Part shown: piece by piece, positions 14,442 to 23,617 of the stretch
How the letters are laid out: every line of letters starts with the position of its first letter
How positions within the stretch are numbered: position 1 is the stretch's first letter
NCBI GenBank assembly: GCA_964652585.1
Contig: CAZZDA010000004.1
Coordinates: forward strand, 1-45,263
Reading direction: 5' to 3'
DNA from: CAZZDA01 sp964652585
GTDB taxonomy: Bacteria; Patescibacteriota; Patescibacteriia; UBA1544
DNA length: 45,263 nucleotides
Program-made: the position numbers and the translations under genes
Notes under the pieces: model-generated
Databases searched by the model: none
Told to the model about the DNA's origin: nothing
What the model saw: only the letters and a program-made list of their open reading frames with translations

Positions 14442-15485
14442 ATGAAAAGTCAGTCAACATTAAAAACCGTACTTGCCATTGAAACATCTTGCGATGAAAC
14501 GGCAGTTGCGATAGTGAAAAAACACTATAATCACATCATACTTGTAGACCACCTTATTGCCTCACAAATACCACTCCACGCGCCGCACGGCGGTGTGGTA
14601 CCTGAAGTTGCCGCACGAGCACACGAAACCACTCTCCTACCCCTTATTGAACAGCTTTTGCACAAGAACCATATAACTCAAAAAGATTTCGACGCGATCG
14701 CAGTGACACAAGGGCCCGGACTTCTTACTTCGCTCTTGGTAGGAGTTGCCGCTGCACGAACGCTCGGCGTTATTTGGAAAAAGCCCGTACTTCCTGTCAA
14801 TCACCTAGCCGGACATATTGCTGCCGCGTGGATCAATAAATCTGTCAATATGTATGCTTTCCCTATACTTGCACTACTTGTTTCAGGCGGCCACACGGAA
14901 TTTATTGTCAGCAAACGCTTTGGTCACTATGATCAAATTGGAGCTACACGAGATGATGCCGCGGGAGAGACATTTGATAAAACCGCAAAAATTTTAGGGC
15001 TTGGCTATCCCGGCGGTCCCGCACTAAGCCGTTTGGCAGAGAAAGGAGATCGCGCAGCTTACACCCTTCCACGCCCCATGAGTGAGAGCGGTAATTTGGA
15101 TATGAGCTTTTCCGGCCTTAAAACCGCAGTAAAGTACTTGCACGACCGCAGACGCGCGCAAGAACGAAAAAAACGCGACTATCTTCCCAATATGGCGGCA
15201 AGCATAGAGCAAGCTATTATTGATACGCTTCTCATAAAACTTGAGAGAGCAGTAAAAGAGATTAAACCAAAGACCGTACTGTTGGCAGGAGGAGTTGCGG
15301 CAAATGTACAACTGCGCAAGCAGGCAAGAGCTATTGTAGAAAAATACGACAGTACGTTTGCAGTACCGAAACATATTTTTTGTACTGATAATGCCGCAAT
15401 GATCGGTACAACGGCATTGCTTGACCAAAAAATACCCGGCAAGCAACAATGGACTGCCGACCCGCGTTTGCAATTCACTTGCTGA
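14442..15485 (+). CDS. tsaD: tRNA N6-threonylcarbamoyladenosine transferase subunit
   Basis: 347 aa from the ATG at 14442 (MKSQSTLKTVLAIETSCDETAVA); the frame is open upstream into the MITE, but that part is not family sequence. ASKHA-type ATPase core with the metal-binding NHLAGH and the later DNAAMIG, plus VSGGHTEF, DDAAGETFDKTAK and LLAGGVAAN. With TsaB, TsaC and TsaE it makes t6A37 on ANN-decoding tRNAs. Followed 1 bp later by tsaE. No clear SD; the promoter may overlap the adjacent MITE. Confidence 0.96.
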   Translation: MKSQSTLKTVLAIETSCDETAVAIVKKHYNHIILVDHLIASQIPLHAPHGGVVPEVAARAHETTLLPLIEQLLHKNHITQKDFDAIAVTQGPGLLTSLLVGVAAARTLGVIWKKPVLPVNHLAGHIAAAWINKSVNMYAFPILALLVSGGHTEFIVSKRFGHYDQIGATRDDAAGETFDKTAKILGLGYPGGPALSRLAEKGDRAAYTLPRPMSESGNLDMSFSGLKTAVKYLHDRRRAQERKKRDYLPNMAASIEQAIIDTLLIKLERAVKEIKPKTVLLAGGVAANVQLRKQARAIVEKYDSTFAVPKHIFCTDNAAMIGTTALLDQKIPGKQQWTADPRLQFTC

Positions 15486-15486
15486 T

Positions 15487-15951
15487 ATGAAAAAAACATA
15501 CCGCTCTCATTCTTTGTCAGACACGCACCGCATAGCAAAAGAAGTGCTGCAACATCTCCATTCTCCCGCAACACTTTGTCTTCAGGGTGATCTTGGAGCA
15601 GGAAAAACGACATTTACCCAATCACTCGCACGATATCTAGACGTAAAAGAGAACGTTACAAGCCCAACCTTTACCCTTCTTGAACCCTATACGGCATATC
15701 ATAAAAAATTTGCGGCACTTATACATATTGATGCGTATCGCCTCTCCACTGCTGATGAGCTTTTTTCTCTTGGCGCGCACGAGTACTTTACCAAGCCCGA
15801 AACACTAACAGTTATTGAATGGCCGGAAAACGTTTCGTCAATTATTCCACGAGATGCGTATTGGTTGATGATTAATTTTAGTAAAAAGAAAAATGAGCGC
15901 GTTTTCACGCTCAAAGAAATTGCTCATCACCAGACGGCCGTCAAAATATGA
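15487..15951 (+). CDS. tsaE: tRNA t6A biosynthesis ATPase TsaE
   Basis: 154 aa, normal size. Walker A GDLGAGKTTF, switch-like SPTFTLLEPY, the conserved HIDAYRL and the terminal VIEWPENV segment are family marks. TsaE hydrolyses ATP to reset the TsaBDE complex. It begins 1 bp after tsaD, so the two are translationally coupled. The ~70 bp to the converging ATPase gene hold only a weak inverted repeat. Confidence 0.95.
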   Translation: MKKTYRSHSLSDTHRIAKEVLQHLHSPATLCLQGDLGAGKTTFTQSLARYLDVKENVTSPTFTLLEPYTAYHKKFAALIHIDAYRLSTADELFSLGAHEYFTKPETLTVIEWPENVSSIIPRDAYWLMINFSKKKNERVFTLKEIAHHQTAVKI

Positions 15952-16024
15952 GACAAAAAATTATGAAATACCAAACAACAAGAAATTTGTTTTGTTCTAT
16001 GATACGCGCTCTGTGATGCACGCT

Positions 16025-17725
16025 TTATTCTATTACCCTAAAGACTTCTTCAACCGTTGTCATTCCCTCTAATGCCTTCAATAGTCCGTCCTGTGCCATG
16101 GTGATCATACCCTCTTGTCTTGCGACGTTTTCAATGGCTTGTGCGGATACCTTTTGCGAAAGCAATACTTCGCCAATTGCATCGCTTTTCTGTAAAATTT
16201 CATAAATACCAACACGACCTTTATAGCCGATTCCTTGGCATGCATCACACCCTTTTCCTTTTATAAAACGAAAGTTGTTAAAATCAATATCTTTTTTCGC
16301 ATACTCCGGCAGTTTCTCCAATTGCGCTAACGCGCGATCATGGATATCTTTTGAAAGTTCTTGCTCCTCCGTGCATTCTGTACACACACGACGCACCAAA
16401 CGCTGTCCGATAATACTATTGAGTGCCGGTGCCAGTAAAAATGGTTTTGCGTCCATAGAAATAAAGCGCGGTATGGCACCTGCCGCGTCATTGGTGTGCA
16501 ATGTTGAAAGCACTAAATGCCCTGTAATTGACGCTTGTATGGCAATTTCAGTTGTTTCACTATCACGAATTTCACCTACGAGAATAACGTCAGGGTCCTG
16601 GCGCACAATAGAACGCAGCCCATTCGCAAATGTATAACCGCGCGCGTGATCAATTTGGCTTTGATTAATGCCTTCCAAATGATATTCAATAGGATCTTCA
16701 ATGGTTAAGATCTTGGTTTCGGGTTTATTAAGCTCTCGCAGAACCGCATACATGGTTGTGGTTTTTCCTGATCCCGTGGGACCCGTTGTAATGATCATGC
16801 CGTTTGGACGACGAACTTCCGCTTCTAAAATATTCGCCACATATTTTGAAAATCCCAAGTCTTTGAGTGATACAGTCGTTGCTGACGACATAAGGAGCCG
16901 CATAACAATACTCTCACCGTACGCGGTCGGAATTGTTGAAACACGAACATCAATATTCCCTTCGCTTAAAAAAATAGTGAATCTTCCATCTTGCGGCCTA
17001 TTATTCACATTAATTTTCAAACTTGATAATAACTTGATGCGCGCTACAACTTTTTCCCACCAGTTTTTTTCAAGCGTTGCCACATCATGAAGTATGCCGT
17101 CAACCCGAAACCGCACTTTGACGTTATTTTCCTCTCCTTCAATATGAATATCTGACGTACGCGCCTCAACCGCAGCGGCTATAACCATGGTAACAATATT
17201 GGTGAGCGTTGCCTTTTTTATTTCTCTATCAAGATCTTTAAATGTAGTAATTTTTTCCTGGAAACTTTTCAGCTCTTCCTCATCAATTGACACACCTTTC
17301 ACGATTTTTCTCGCCTCCGGTATTTTTTCATACAACTCTATGGCAAAAACATAACTCTGTTCAGAAATAAGATAGGTCTCCACACTCGCAAAAAGTCGTT
17401 TTTTAAGATCTTTTGCTATATTCTTCACTGCTTGAGAATTCGGATCGCGAGCGCCAATGCGTATCTGATCTCCTGAATAAAAAAAACACACCACCCTCTC
17501 ACGGTAGCATATCTCTTTAGGAATCAAGACCAGTGCCTCCGGACTAATAGGAAATCCTCTGAGCAAGATATGCGAGACGCCAAGATCTTGTGCTTGAGCT
17601 TCCGTTTCTTTCTCAACGGATTTCAGCGTCAGCTCGTGGAGCTTTTCCTTGAGTTTGCTTTGTGTGGATGTAACCTCCGCGTCTTCGGAAAGAAGATCTT
17701 TAATGGAAGAGTCATGTTGTGCCAT
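16025..17725 (-). CDS. PilB/GspE-type secretion ATPase, stand-alone copy
   Basis: 566 aa. An N-terminal MshEN-like domain (about residues 45-130) precedes the T2SSE ATPase: ASDIHIE-like TSDIHIEGEE, Walker A GPTGSGKTTT, Asp-box LTIEDPIEY, Walker B VILVGEIRDSET, His-box STLHTNDAA, and a C-terminal zinc site formed by CTEC and CDAC. Hexameric motors of this class power pilus assembly. It lies 20 kb from the pil cluster, which has its own PilB (39880-41622). It may drive a specialised pilus or competence system, or act with the main machine. Confidence 0.93.
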   Translation of the reverse strand: MAQHDSSIKDLLSEDAEVTSTQSKLKEKLHELTLKSVEKETEAQAQDLGVSHILLRGFPISPEALVLIPKEICYRERVVCFFYSGDQIRIGARDPNSQAVKNIAKDLKKRLFASVETYLISEQSYVFAIELYEKIPEARKIVKGVSIDEEELKSFQEKITTFKDLDREIKKATLTNIVTMVIAAAVEARTSDIHIEGEENNVKVRFRVDGILHDVATLEKNWWEKVVARIKLLSSLKINVNNRPQDGRFTIFLSEGNIDVRVSTIPTAYGESIVMRLLMSSATTVSLKDLGFSKYVANILEAEVRRPNGMIITTGPTGSGKTTTMYAVLRELNKPETKILTIEDPIEYHLEGINQSQIDHARGYTFANGLRSIVRQDPDVILVGEIRDSETTEIAIQASITGHLVLSTLHTNDAAGAIPRFISMDAKPFLLAPALNSIIGQRLVRRVCTECTEEQELSKDIHDRALAQLEKLPEYAKKDIDFNNFRFIKGKGCDACQGIGYKGRVGIYEILQKSDAIGEVLLSQKVSAQAIENVARQEGMITMAQDGLLKALEGMTTVEEVFRVIE

Positions 17726-17749
17726 GTGAAATTTGAATATTCTTCTTTT

Positions 17750-18742
17750 TTAAGATGTGCGCCTTACACGCTGTGTCCAGCGTAGCAGAACGCTCGTCAC
17801 ACGCGATTGCTGCATTGTCTCATAAAATTCTGTCCAAACAACCAGTTGAAATGAGGTGAAGAGCGCTGAGAAAAGCGCAAGAAGCGCCAAAGGCACGATA
17901 AGAACTATCAGTGAAATAATGGTAATACCCGAAAAAGAAGTAACATATGATCCTACAAGACCTGTGCCAAGTGCAACGATACCAATACCCGGGAGCAACA
18001 CCACTACAAAGAAGGTGACGATCTTGAGAATAAAAAGCGCTACTGCCACCTCAAACATGGCGAGCCAATGCTTTTTAAAAAGACTGAAAGCATCGCGTAA
18101 TGCAAAAAGGGCAGTATGTTGTTTTTGTACCGTGCTAACCAAAGCAATCATCACCAAGAGCGTTATGGAAAAGAGTGCCGCAATTGCCAGCATCAGTAAT
18201 ACGAAGAAAAGCCCAAGGCTCATACCATTCGCACTCAGAGCAGAAGCGCTCAGTAATGAAACAATGCTGACTATAAGCAGAATAGCAACTTTTTTTATGG
18301 CAACGAGTCCAAAAAGCTGCCAAAAGTGATGCATACCGGAAATTAATCCATTTTCAAAAGTGATAAGTTTTTCTTTTCGTGCTCTTTCCACCGATCCTAT
18401 AACCGCCCCTTGGGACAGAACCGCAAGCCATACAAGAAATATAAGCATGGCAAGAAAAACCCCAAGCGCAAAAAAGAAAGAGAGTGCCGCTTGCACGTTC
18501 GTAGAAAACTTCAAAAGAATATCGGCAAGCGTTACTTGTGCCAAACCTGTATTCTGAAAAAATGCAGCTACACTTTGCAGGTCATTCGTTCTTGACTGTG
18601 TCGTATTGGCAACACTGATCAGAAGTTCAATAATACCCTCGCCGACCGCAAGCGTCGCGAAAAAACCAAAAAACCACAGCACCTTGTTTTTCCACACAAG
18701 CCGCCATGCGCGCATATGGAGTGTTTGAGAAAAAAACCGCAT
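17750..18742 (-). CDS. Polytopic membrane protein, unknown function
   Basis: 330 aa with about six hydrophobic segments (near residues 22-42, 85-110, 148-170, 175-200, 230-255 and 270-305). The N-terminus has basic/aromatic LVWKNKVLWFFGFF, a motif common in CPR membrane proteins of unknown role. No catalytic motif seen. It starts behind a good promoter (18788-18816) and is followed 24 bp later by the stand-alone PilB-like gene, so the two may be co-transcribed. Confidence 0.7.
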   Translation of the reverse strand: MRFFSQTLHMRAWRLVWKNKVLWFFGFFATLAVGEGIIELLISVANTTQSRTNDLQSVAAFFQNTGLAQVTLADILLKFSTNVQAALSFFFALGVFLAMLIFLVWLAVLSQGAVIGSVERARKEKLITFENGLISGMHHFWQLFGLVAIKKVAILLIVSIVSLLSASALSANGMSLGLFFVLLMLAIAALFSITLLVMIALVSTVQKQHTALFALRDAFSLFKKHWLAMFEVAVALFILKIVTFFVVVLLPGIGIVALGTGLVGSYVTSFSGITIISLIVLIVPLALLALFSALFTSFQLVVWTEFYETMQQSRVTSVLLRWTQRVRRTS

Positions 18743-18787
18743 AGAGAAAAATAACGATTAACAGTGACAATTGACGGCTGACCATTG

Positions 18788-18816
18788 ACTATAGTATACA
18801 ACAGCTACGTCATCAA
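18788..18816 (-). promoter_or_regulatory. Promoter of the membrane protein / pilB-like pair
   Basis: Minus strand -35 TTGATG (18811-18816), 17-base spacer, -10 TATAGT (18788-18793), giving a leader of about 40 bases. The surrounding 18743-18891 gap also holds imperfect inverted segments (GACCATT...AATGGTC), related in style to the other intergenic repeats of this window. Confidence 0.55.
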
Positions 18817-18891
18817 TATGCTTATGTTAATTGTTAATGGTCAAATGTTTACTGTAAAAATTATACCACAAAAAACGAAAATGAACAAAGT

Positions 18892-20370
18892 CTATGCCTC
18901 AAGCGTGGGAGCGAGGGAAAGATCAAGCGCTTGTTCCAATGCATACGCATAGTTCAGCAACGATCTCTCTCCACATTGCGGTCCCATAAGCTGTATGCCG
19001 ATCGGCAATCCTCCTGCAAGTCCGATGGGCAGAGAAATACCCGGGATGCCGGCGAGATTTGCCGGAATGGTGTAAATATCAGCTAAGTACATTTGGAGCG
19101 GGTCATCAATTTTCTCACCAATACTAAAAGCGGTTGTTGGTGTGGTGGGTGTGAGCAGTACGTCCACTTCACGAAATGCACGCGTAAAATCTTCTTTGAT
19201 CTTGGTACGTACTTTTTGCGCTTTCTTATAGTACGCATCATAATATCCGGCGGAAAGCGCATACGTTCCCAGCATCGCTCGCCTTTTTACTTCATCGGAA
19301 AAACCTTTCTCACGCACCGCGCCATAAAGATCGCTCAAAAGTGCGTCATGTATTGAGGTGTCATGATGCAATCCGTAGCGCACGCCATCATAACGCGCCA
19401 TATTTGAGCTGACCTCTGACGAAGCAATAAGATAATAGGTTGCAACCGCGTATTCCGTGTGCGGCAAACTGACTTCGATCAACTCAGCTCCCAAAGAGAG
19501 TAGCACCTCTTTGGTGTTTCGTATTGAATCCGCAATTGCCGTATCTAATGTATGCGCGAAGTACTCATGTGGAATACCTATACGCACTCCGTGAAGTGCG
19601 TCTTTGGTAAGCACCGTATAGTCTTCTACTTCTTTCGGCGGCGTGGTGCTATCATGAGCATCCGATCCTGCTATAATCTTCAATACCTCCGCAGTATCAG
19701 CAACCGATCGAGCGATGATGCCAATAGTATCAAGTGATGATGCCATAGACATAACACCGTATCGTGATACACGACCGTACGTTGGCTTCAGTCCCACCAC
19801 ACCGCAAAATGATGCCGGTTGACGGATAGACCCGCCTGTATCAGTCGCTAAGCTGTAGGTGGCTAGCCCTGCTGCTACTGCCGCGGCCGACCCGCCCGAA
19901 GATCCCCCGGGTACTTTCGTCGTATCCCATGGATTTTTTGTTGCGCCGTAAACTGAAGTTTCGGTTGATGATCCCATGGTAAATTCATCGGTATTAACCT
20001 TCCCCAACATAACAGCGTCATGCGCTTTTAATCGTGCAACGCTGGTCGCATCATACGGCGGTATATAGTTTTCCAAGGTATGTGATGCCGCTGTTGTAAG
20101 AGTGCCTCTCGTGCAAAAAACATCTTTGTACGCAACAGGAATGCCCGCAAGCGATGCCGTATGCTCTTCTTGTGCTATTTTCTTGTCAACACGATCCGCG
20201 GTTTCAAGCGCATCTTGCTCAGTAACCGTTATATAGCTGTTCAATTGTTGATCAAGTGCCGTAATACGCTTCAAGAACGCAAGAGTAACTTCACGAGCGG
20301 AAAACTGTTTGGTACGCAAACTTTCACGTAATTCTTTAATAGAGTAGGTGGAAAAATCTTTCATATCCAT
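18892..20370 (-). CDS. gatA: Asp-tRNA(Asn)/Glu-tRNA(Gln) amidotransferase subunit A
   Basis: 492 aa from the ATG at 20370, 8 bp after gatC; a second ATG lies two codons on. Amidase signature with the catalytic Ser-cisSer-Lys triad: Lys in VAYKDVFCTRG, the serines in GGSSGGSAAAVAAG and DTGGSIRQPASF. It releases ammonia from glutamine for tRNA-dependent amidation in the GatCAB complex. gatC directly precedes it; gatB is not in the window. Confidence 0.96.
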   Translation of the reverse strand: MDMKDFSTYSIKELRESLRTKQFSAREVTLAFLKRITALDQQLNSYITVTEQDALETADRVDKKIAQEEHTASLAGIPVAYKDVFCTRGTLTTAASHTLENYIPPYDATSVARLKAHDAVMLGKVNTDEFTMGSSTETSVYGATKNPWDTTKVPGGSSGGSAAAVAAGLATYSLATDTGGSIRQPASFCGVVGLKPTYGRVSRYGVMSMASSLDTIGIIARSVADTAEVLKIIAGSDAHDSTTPPKEVEDYTVLTKDALHGVRIGIPHEYFAHTLDTAIADSIRNTKEVLLSLGAELIEVSLPHTEYAVATYYLIASSEVSSNMARYDGVRYGLHHDTSIHDALLSDLYGAVREKGFSDEVKRRAMLGTYALSAGYYDAYYKKAQKVRTKIKEDFTRAFREVDVLLTPTTPTTAFSIGEKIDDPLQMYLADIYTIPANLAGIPGISLPIGLAGGLPIGIQLMGPQCGERSLLNYAYALEQALDLSLAPTLEA

Positions 20371-20378
20371 ACCGCAGT

Positions 20379-20672
20379 TTATTGAAATACGCCCTTCACA
20401 CGAATGTGGTCGTTTTTTACCGAGGGTGCCGCGCATAAAAGCTTTTCCCTTGTCGCATCATCACATTTTTCCACACTATCTTCACGCATCACATTTGTCA
20501 GTCCTGTTACCTGCGCGGTAATATCCGTATCATCGGTGGAAACTTTTTCTACTATCTCCACATAGGACATAATGGTTGAGAGCTGTTTCGTGAACTTTGT
20601 TACCTCGCTATCTGAAAGCTGTAGGCGCGCCAAATGGGCAATATGTTGTACCTCTTTTTTTGTAATAGCCAT
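20379..20672 (-). CDS. gatC: Asp-tRNA(Asn)/Glu-tRNA(Gln) amidotransferase subunit C
   Basis: 97 aa, typical size. Starts ITKKEVQHIAHLARLQLSD, then FTKQLSTIMSYVE and the late LREDSV-like VMREDSVE segment. Small belt-like subunit that stabilises GatA-GatB. It lies 63 bp downstream of ligA and 8 bp upstream of gatA. Confidence 0.95.
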   Translation of the reverse strand: MAITKKEVQHIAHLARLQLSDSEVTKFTKQLSTIMSYVEIVEKVSTDDTDITAQVTGLTNVMREDSVEKCDDATREKLLCAAPSVKNDHIRVKGVFQ

Positions 20673-20735
20673 AATGTTACAAAGGTAGCAGGAAATACGA
20701 GAAGTAGCAAGAAGAAGTAAGAACTTTGATGTGTT

Positions 20736-22742
20736 TCAGTCACCAAGCAGCTGCATCAACTCTTTTTCATTAATCACCGTCACTCCAAACGCTTTTGCTT
20801 TCTCTTTCTTACTCCCCGGTTTTTCTCCCGCAATAACGTAATTTGTTTTTGCACTGACACTACCGGAAACTTTTCCGCCACTCGCGCGAATACGCTCCTT
20901 TACCTCATCACGAGAAAGTGCGGAAAGCGTTCCGGTCAGCACAAATGTTTTTCCTGAAAGCGCCTTGCTTGCTTTGTTCTGTTCGTAGTGAGGAACAACA
21001 CCGCGTGCCTGTAGGCGGTTCAACAGATCTTTATTTTTTTCATCGGCAAACCATGTGACAATACTCTCCGCTACTACAGGTCCAACATCAGCAGTATGTT
21101 CCAATGCTTCTTTTTCCGATCCAGCTAACTCCTCAAGTGTAAGAAAGGTATGTGTCAGCATGATCGCTGTTTCTTCCCCTACATGACGAATGCCCAATGC
21201 ATAGAGCAGCTTCTCATACGATGGATACTTACTTTCTTGAATGCTTGCAATAGTATTTTTCGCCGCAAGATCCGCAAAACCTTCCAGAGGAAGTAGATCG
21301 CCTTCCGTCAGTTCATAGAGATCCGCTGCATCGCGCACTAACCCAACTTGTGCAAGTTGTTCTACAATTTTCTTTCCCAGTCCCTCAATATTCATCGCAC
21401 TCTTGCCCACAAAATGCGTGAGTTTTTGCAGCTCCACCGCAAAACATTTCGGATTTGTGCAGTAATGAGCCGCTTCGCCCTCTTTCCTTATAACCGTACT
21501 TTCACATACTGGACATTTTTTTGGAAAACGATAAGGATGCGTGCCCTTTGGACGAAGACGCTTTAAAACCTTCAGTACGTCCGGTATGATATCTCCCGCC
21601 TTCTGCACAATGACCGTATCTCCCACACGCACATCCAGTCGTTTAATTTCGTCTTCGTTATGAAGTGTTGCACGAGACACCGTGCTACCCGCAACACGTA
21701 CCGGCTTGAGATGCGCTACCGGAGTTAAAGCGCCGGTTCTTCCTATTTGCACGGCAATATCTTCCACGATTGTCGTTGCTTGTTCCGCGGGAAATTTGAA
21801 CGCGATTGCACCCCGAGGCGCTTTACCCACCACCCCCAGTTTTTCATACACTTTTTGATCGTTAATCGAAATTACCACACCATCAATATGATAGGGAAGT
21901 TTTTCACGCTTTTTTATCCACGATGCGCAAAAGGAGATCGCCTCTTCTATATTCGCGCAGTGCTTTGCATAACGGTCAGTTTTAAATCCAAATGCTTTCG
22001 CAAAATCATGTTCTTCTTGATGTGTTATCTGTCCGATGTCAGTCGTTACCTCATATGCCATGAAATCAAGCGGACGCGAGGCGGCAAGTGTAGGATTAAG
22101 CTGGCGAATGCTTCCCGCAGCCAAATTTCTTGGATTAGCATAGAGATGTTCGCCTTTCTTTTTTTGTTTTTTGTTCAGATCCTCAAATTCCTTTTTTGCC
22201 ATAAAGACCTCGCCCCGAATTTCTACAAACTGCGGTATGATTTTTTTTGTTGTTCGCAGTCGCAGAGGAATTGCTTCTATGGTTTTGATATTTTGCGTCA
22301 CCTCTTCACCGATAGTGCCATCTCCCCGCGTAGAAGCGCGCTTCAACACACCACTTTCGTATTCCAATGATATAGCAAAGCCGTCCATTTTCAGTTCGCA
22401 AAAATAATCCAATTTTTCATTTGGCGCCAGTTTTTGGATACGCTTAATCCAGTTTTTCAAATCTGCTTCTGAAAATGCGTCGTTAAGCGAGAGCATACGC
22501 ACTCCATGGCGTACTTTTGCAAACTTGGAAAGAGGTTTTCCGCCAACTCTTTGCGTTGGAGAATCAGGCGTGACAAGCTCCGGATATGCCATCTCTAGAT
22601 CAGCTAACTCTTTTTTCAAAGAATCCAGCGCGGCATCCGTTATCTCCTGTCGATCCTCCACATGATAGAGCGTACGATGATAATTAATTTCGTTACGCAG
22701 TTGCTCAGCTCGTTTTTTGTGTTGTAGCGTTGCTGATATCAT
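20736..22742 (-). CDS. ligA: NAD-dependent DNA ligase
   Basis: 668 aa, full length. Domain Ia at the N-terminus (YHRTLYHVED), adenylation domain with the nucleophilic lysine in ELKMDGFAIS, GDGTIGEEVTQNI, an OB-fold, a four-Cys zinc finger (CPVC...CTNPKC), helix-hairpin-helix repeats (NIEGLGKKIVEQL, VGPVVAESI) and a C-terminal BRCT domain (LSGKTFVLTG). It seals nicks in replication and repair. It lies directly downstream of the pilX-like gene but a weak terminator separates them. Confidence 0.97.
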   Translation of the reverse strand: MISATLQHKKRAEQLRNEINYHRTLYHVEDRQEITDAALDSLKKELADLEMAYPELVTPDSPTQRVGGKPLSKFAKVRHGVRMLSLNDAFSEADLKNWIKRIQKLAPNEKLDYFCELKMDGFAISLEYESGVLKRASTRGDGTIGEEVTQNIKTIEAIPLRLRTTKKIIPQFVEIRGEVFMAKKEFEDLNKKQKKKGEHLYANPRNLAAGSIRQLNPTLAASRPLDFMAYEVTTDIGQITHQEEHDFAKAFGFKTDRYAKHCANIEEAISFCASWIKKREKLPYHIDGVVISINDQKVYEKLGVVGKAPRGAIAFKFPAEQATTIVEDIAVQIGRTGALTPVAHLKPVRVAGSTVSRATLHNEDEIKRLDVRVGDTVIVQKAGDIIPDVLKVLKRLRPKGTHPYRFPKKCPVCESTVIRKEGEAAHYCTNPKCFAVELQKLTHFVGKSAMNIEGLGKKIVEQLAQVGLVRDAADLYELTEGDLLPLEGFADLAAKNTIASIQESKYPSYEKLLYALGIRHVGEETAIMLTHTFLTLEELAGSEKEALEHTADVGPVVAESIVTWFADEKNKDLLNRLQARGVVPHYEQNKASKALSGKTFVLTGTLSALSRDEVKERIRASGGKVSGSVSAKTNYVIAGEKPGSKKEKAKAFGVTVINEKELMQLLGD

Positions 22743-22759
22743 AGAGATAAAAAATCAAA

Positions 22760-22782
22760 AAGACACCCTTTTGAGGTATCTT
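22760..22782 (-). terminator. Weak terminator after the pilX-like gene
   Basis: On the minus strand AAGATACC pairs with GGTGTCTT (one G-T pair) around a 7-base loop, followed by T5-GA-T6. It would end pil transcription before ligA. Confidence 0.5.
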
Positions 22783-22809
22783 CATGGTATCACGTTCCGT
22801 AAGCTTTTT

Positions 22810-23538
22810 CTACTCTAAAATAAGCTCTACGGCTTGATTGACATTGCCAACCGCCCCTTTGGTGCTAATGCGCACCGATGAGCTGGGAATAGTTTCAGTA
22901 CCAGCATTGTTTAGCGCACTTAAAGTGAGATTGTTGACATACGCATCAGCATTGAGTGCAGCAGCTGCCCGTATTGCGGTTATTTTTACCCTATATGCCT
23001 GTCCGGGAATCACGCTAGTCACTACGTCAGTTACTGTATTACCAACAGTATTTTGTATTGTACTGAATAACTGATCCACACTCAATATTTGTACATCTCC
23101 GGAAGTAGACAGTATCTGCACCTCTACTCTAAGAATAGTGCAATCGCAATAATCATCCCAACTAAATTTAAGTGTATCAGCATCCGTCTCCCAATCATCC
23201 ACTCCATGTAAGTCAATTTCTACCCATTCACCTTGACGAAGGTCAATCTTAATTTCTGAAGTTTGGTCAGTCACGGTACGCGCCCACCCTGTTGGTAAAT
23301 TCACATTGATAGCAGCAGTAGTAGGCGACGTACCTAGTTTACGTATCTGATATACCGCTTCTTCCGCTTGCGTTTCCGCGTTATAATACGCACCTAAGCT
23401 TTCTGTTGTTCTTCCTATCTGCTGAATCTGTTGCACCGAAATCGTACCTAAGCTCACCCCAACCACTAAAAGACCCGTGGAGAGTAGAACACTTAAAAGC
23501 ATGATATTGCCTTGTTGTCTGGTCCGTAGGAAGTTCAT
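22810..23538 (-). CDS. PilX-like minor pilin / pilus accessory protein
   Basis: 242 aa from the ATG at 23538, which has AAAGG at suitable spacing; the frame is open 14 codons upstream. The N-terminus RTRQQGNIMLLSVLLSTGLLVVGVSLG is a PilX-like hydrophobic helix, followed by the typical amphipathic continuation (QIQQIGRTTESLGAYYNAETQAEEAVY). The C-terminal part is a beta-rich domain with an adjacent-Cys CDCTIL strand. PilX proteins sit at the pilus tip complex with PilV, PilW and PilY1. Last gene of the pil cluster, 79 bp after the giant FN3 gene. Confidence 0.75.
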   Translation of the reverse strand: MNFLRTRQQGNIMLLSVLLSTGLLVVGVSLGTISVQQIQQIGRTTESLGAYYNAETQAEEAVYQIRKLGTSPTTAAINVNLPTGWARTVTDQTSEIKIDLRQGEWVEIDLHGVDDWETDADTLKFSWDDYCDCTILRVEVQILSTSGDVQILSVDQLFSTIQNTVGNTVTDVVTSVIPGQAYRVKITAIRAAAALNADAYVNNLTLSALNNAGTETIPSSSVRISTKGAVGNVNQAVELILE

Positions 23539-23617
23539 AACAACTTGCCTTTGGTGGAAGATTGTCTTGTTCATCAGCATATTTTAAAATCTCAACATTG
23601 AAAAATTTAAATTGCGG

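Noticed and set aside
14442..15951. Alternative code with TGA as a sense codon
   Set aside because: tsaD and tsaE both end properly at TGA with family-typical lengths.
15952..16024. Terminator between tsaE and the PilB-like gene
   Set aside because: Only a short AT-rich inverted repeat (AACAA...TTGTT) without a clear T-tract is present; too weak to call.
21747..22370. Plus-strand ORF of 207 codons opposite ligA
   Set aside because: The ligA frame is fully conserved across this stretch; the antisense frame shows no domain.
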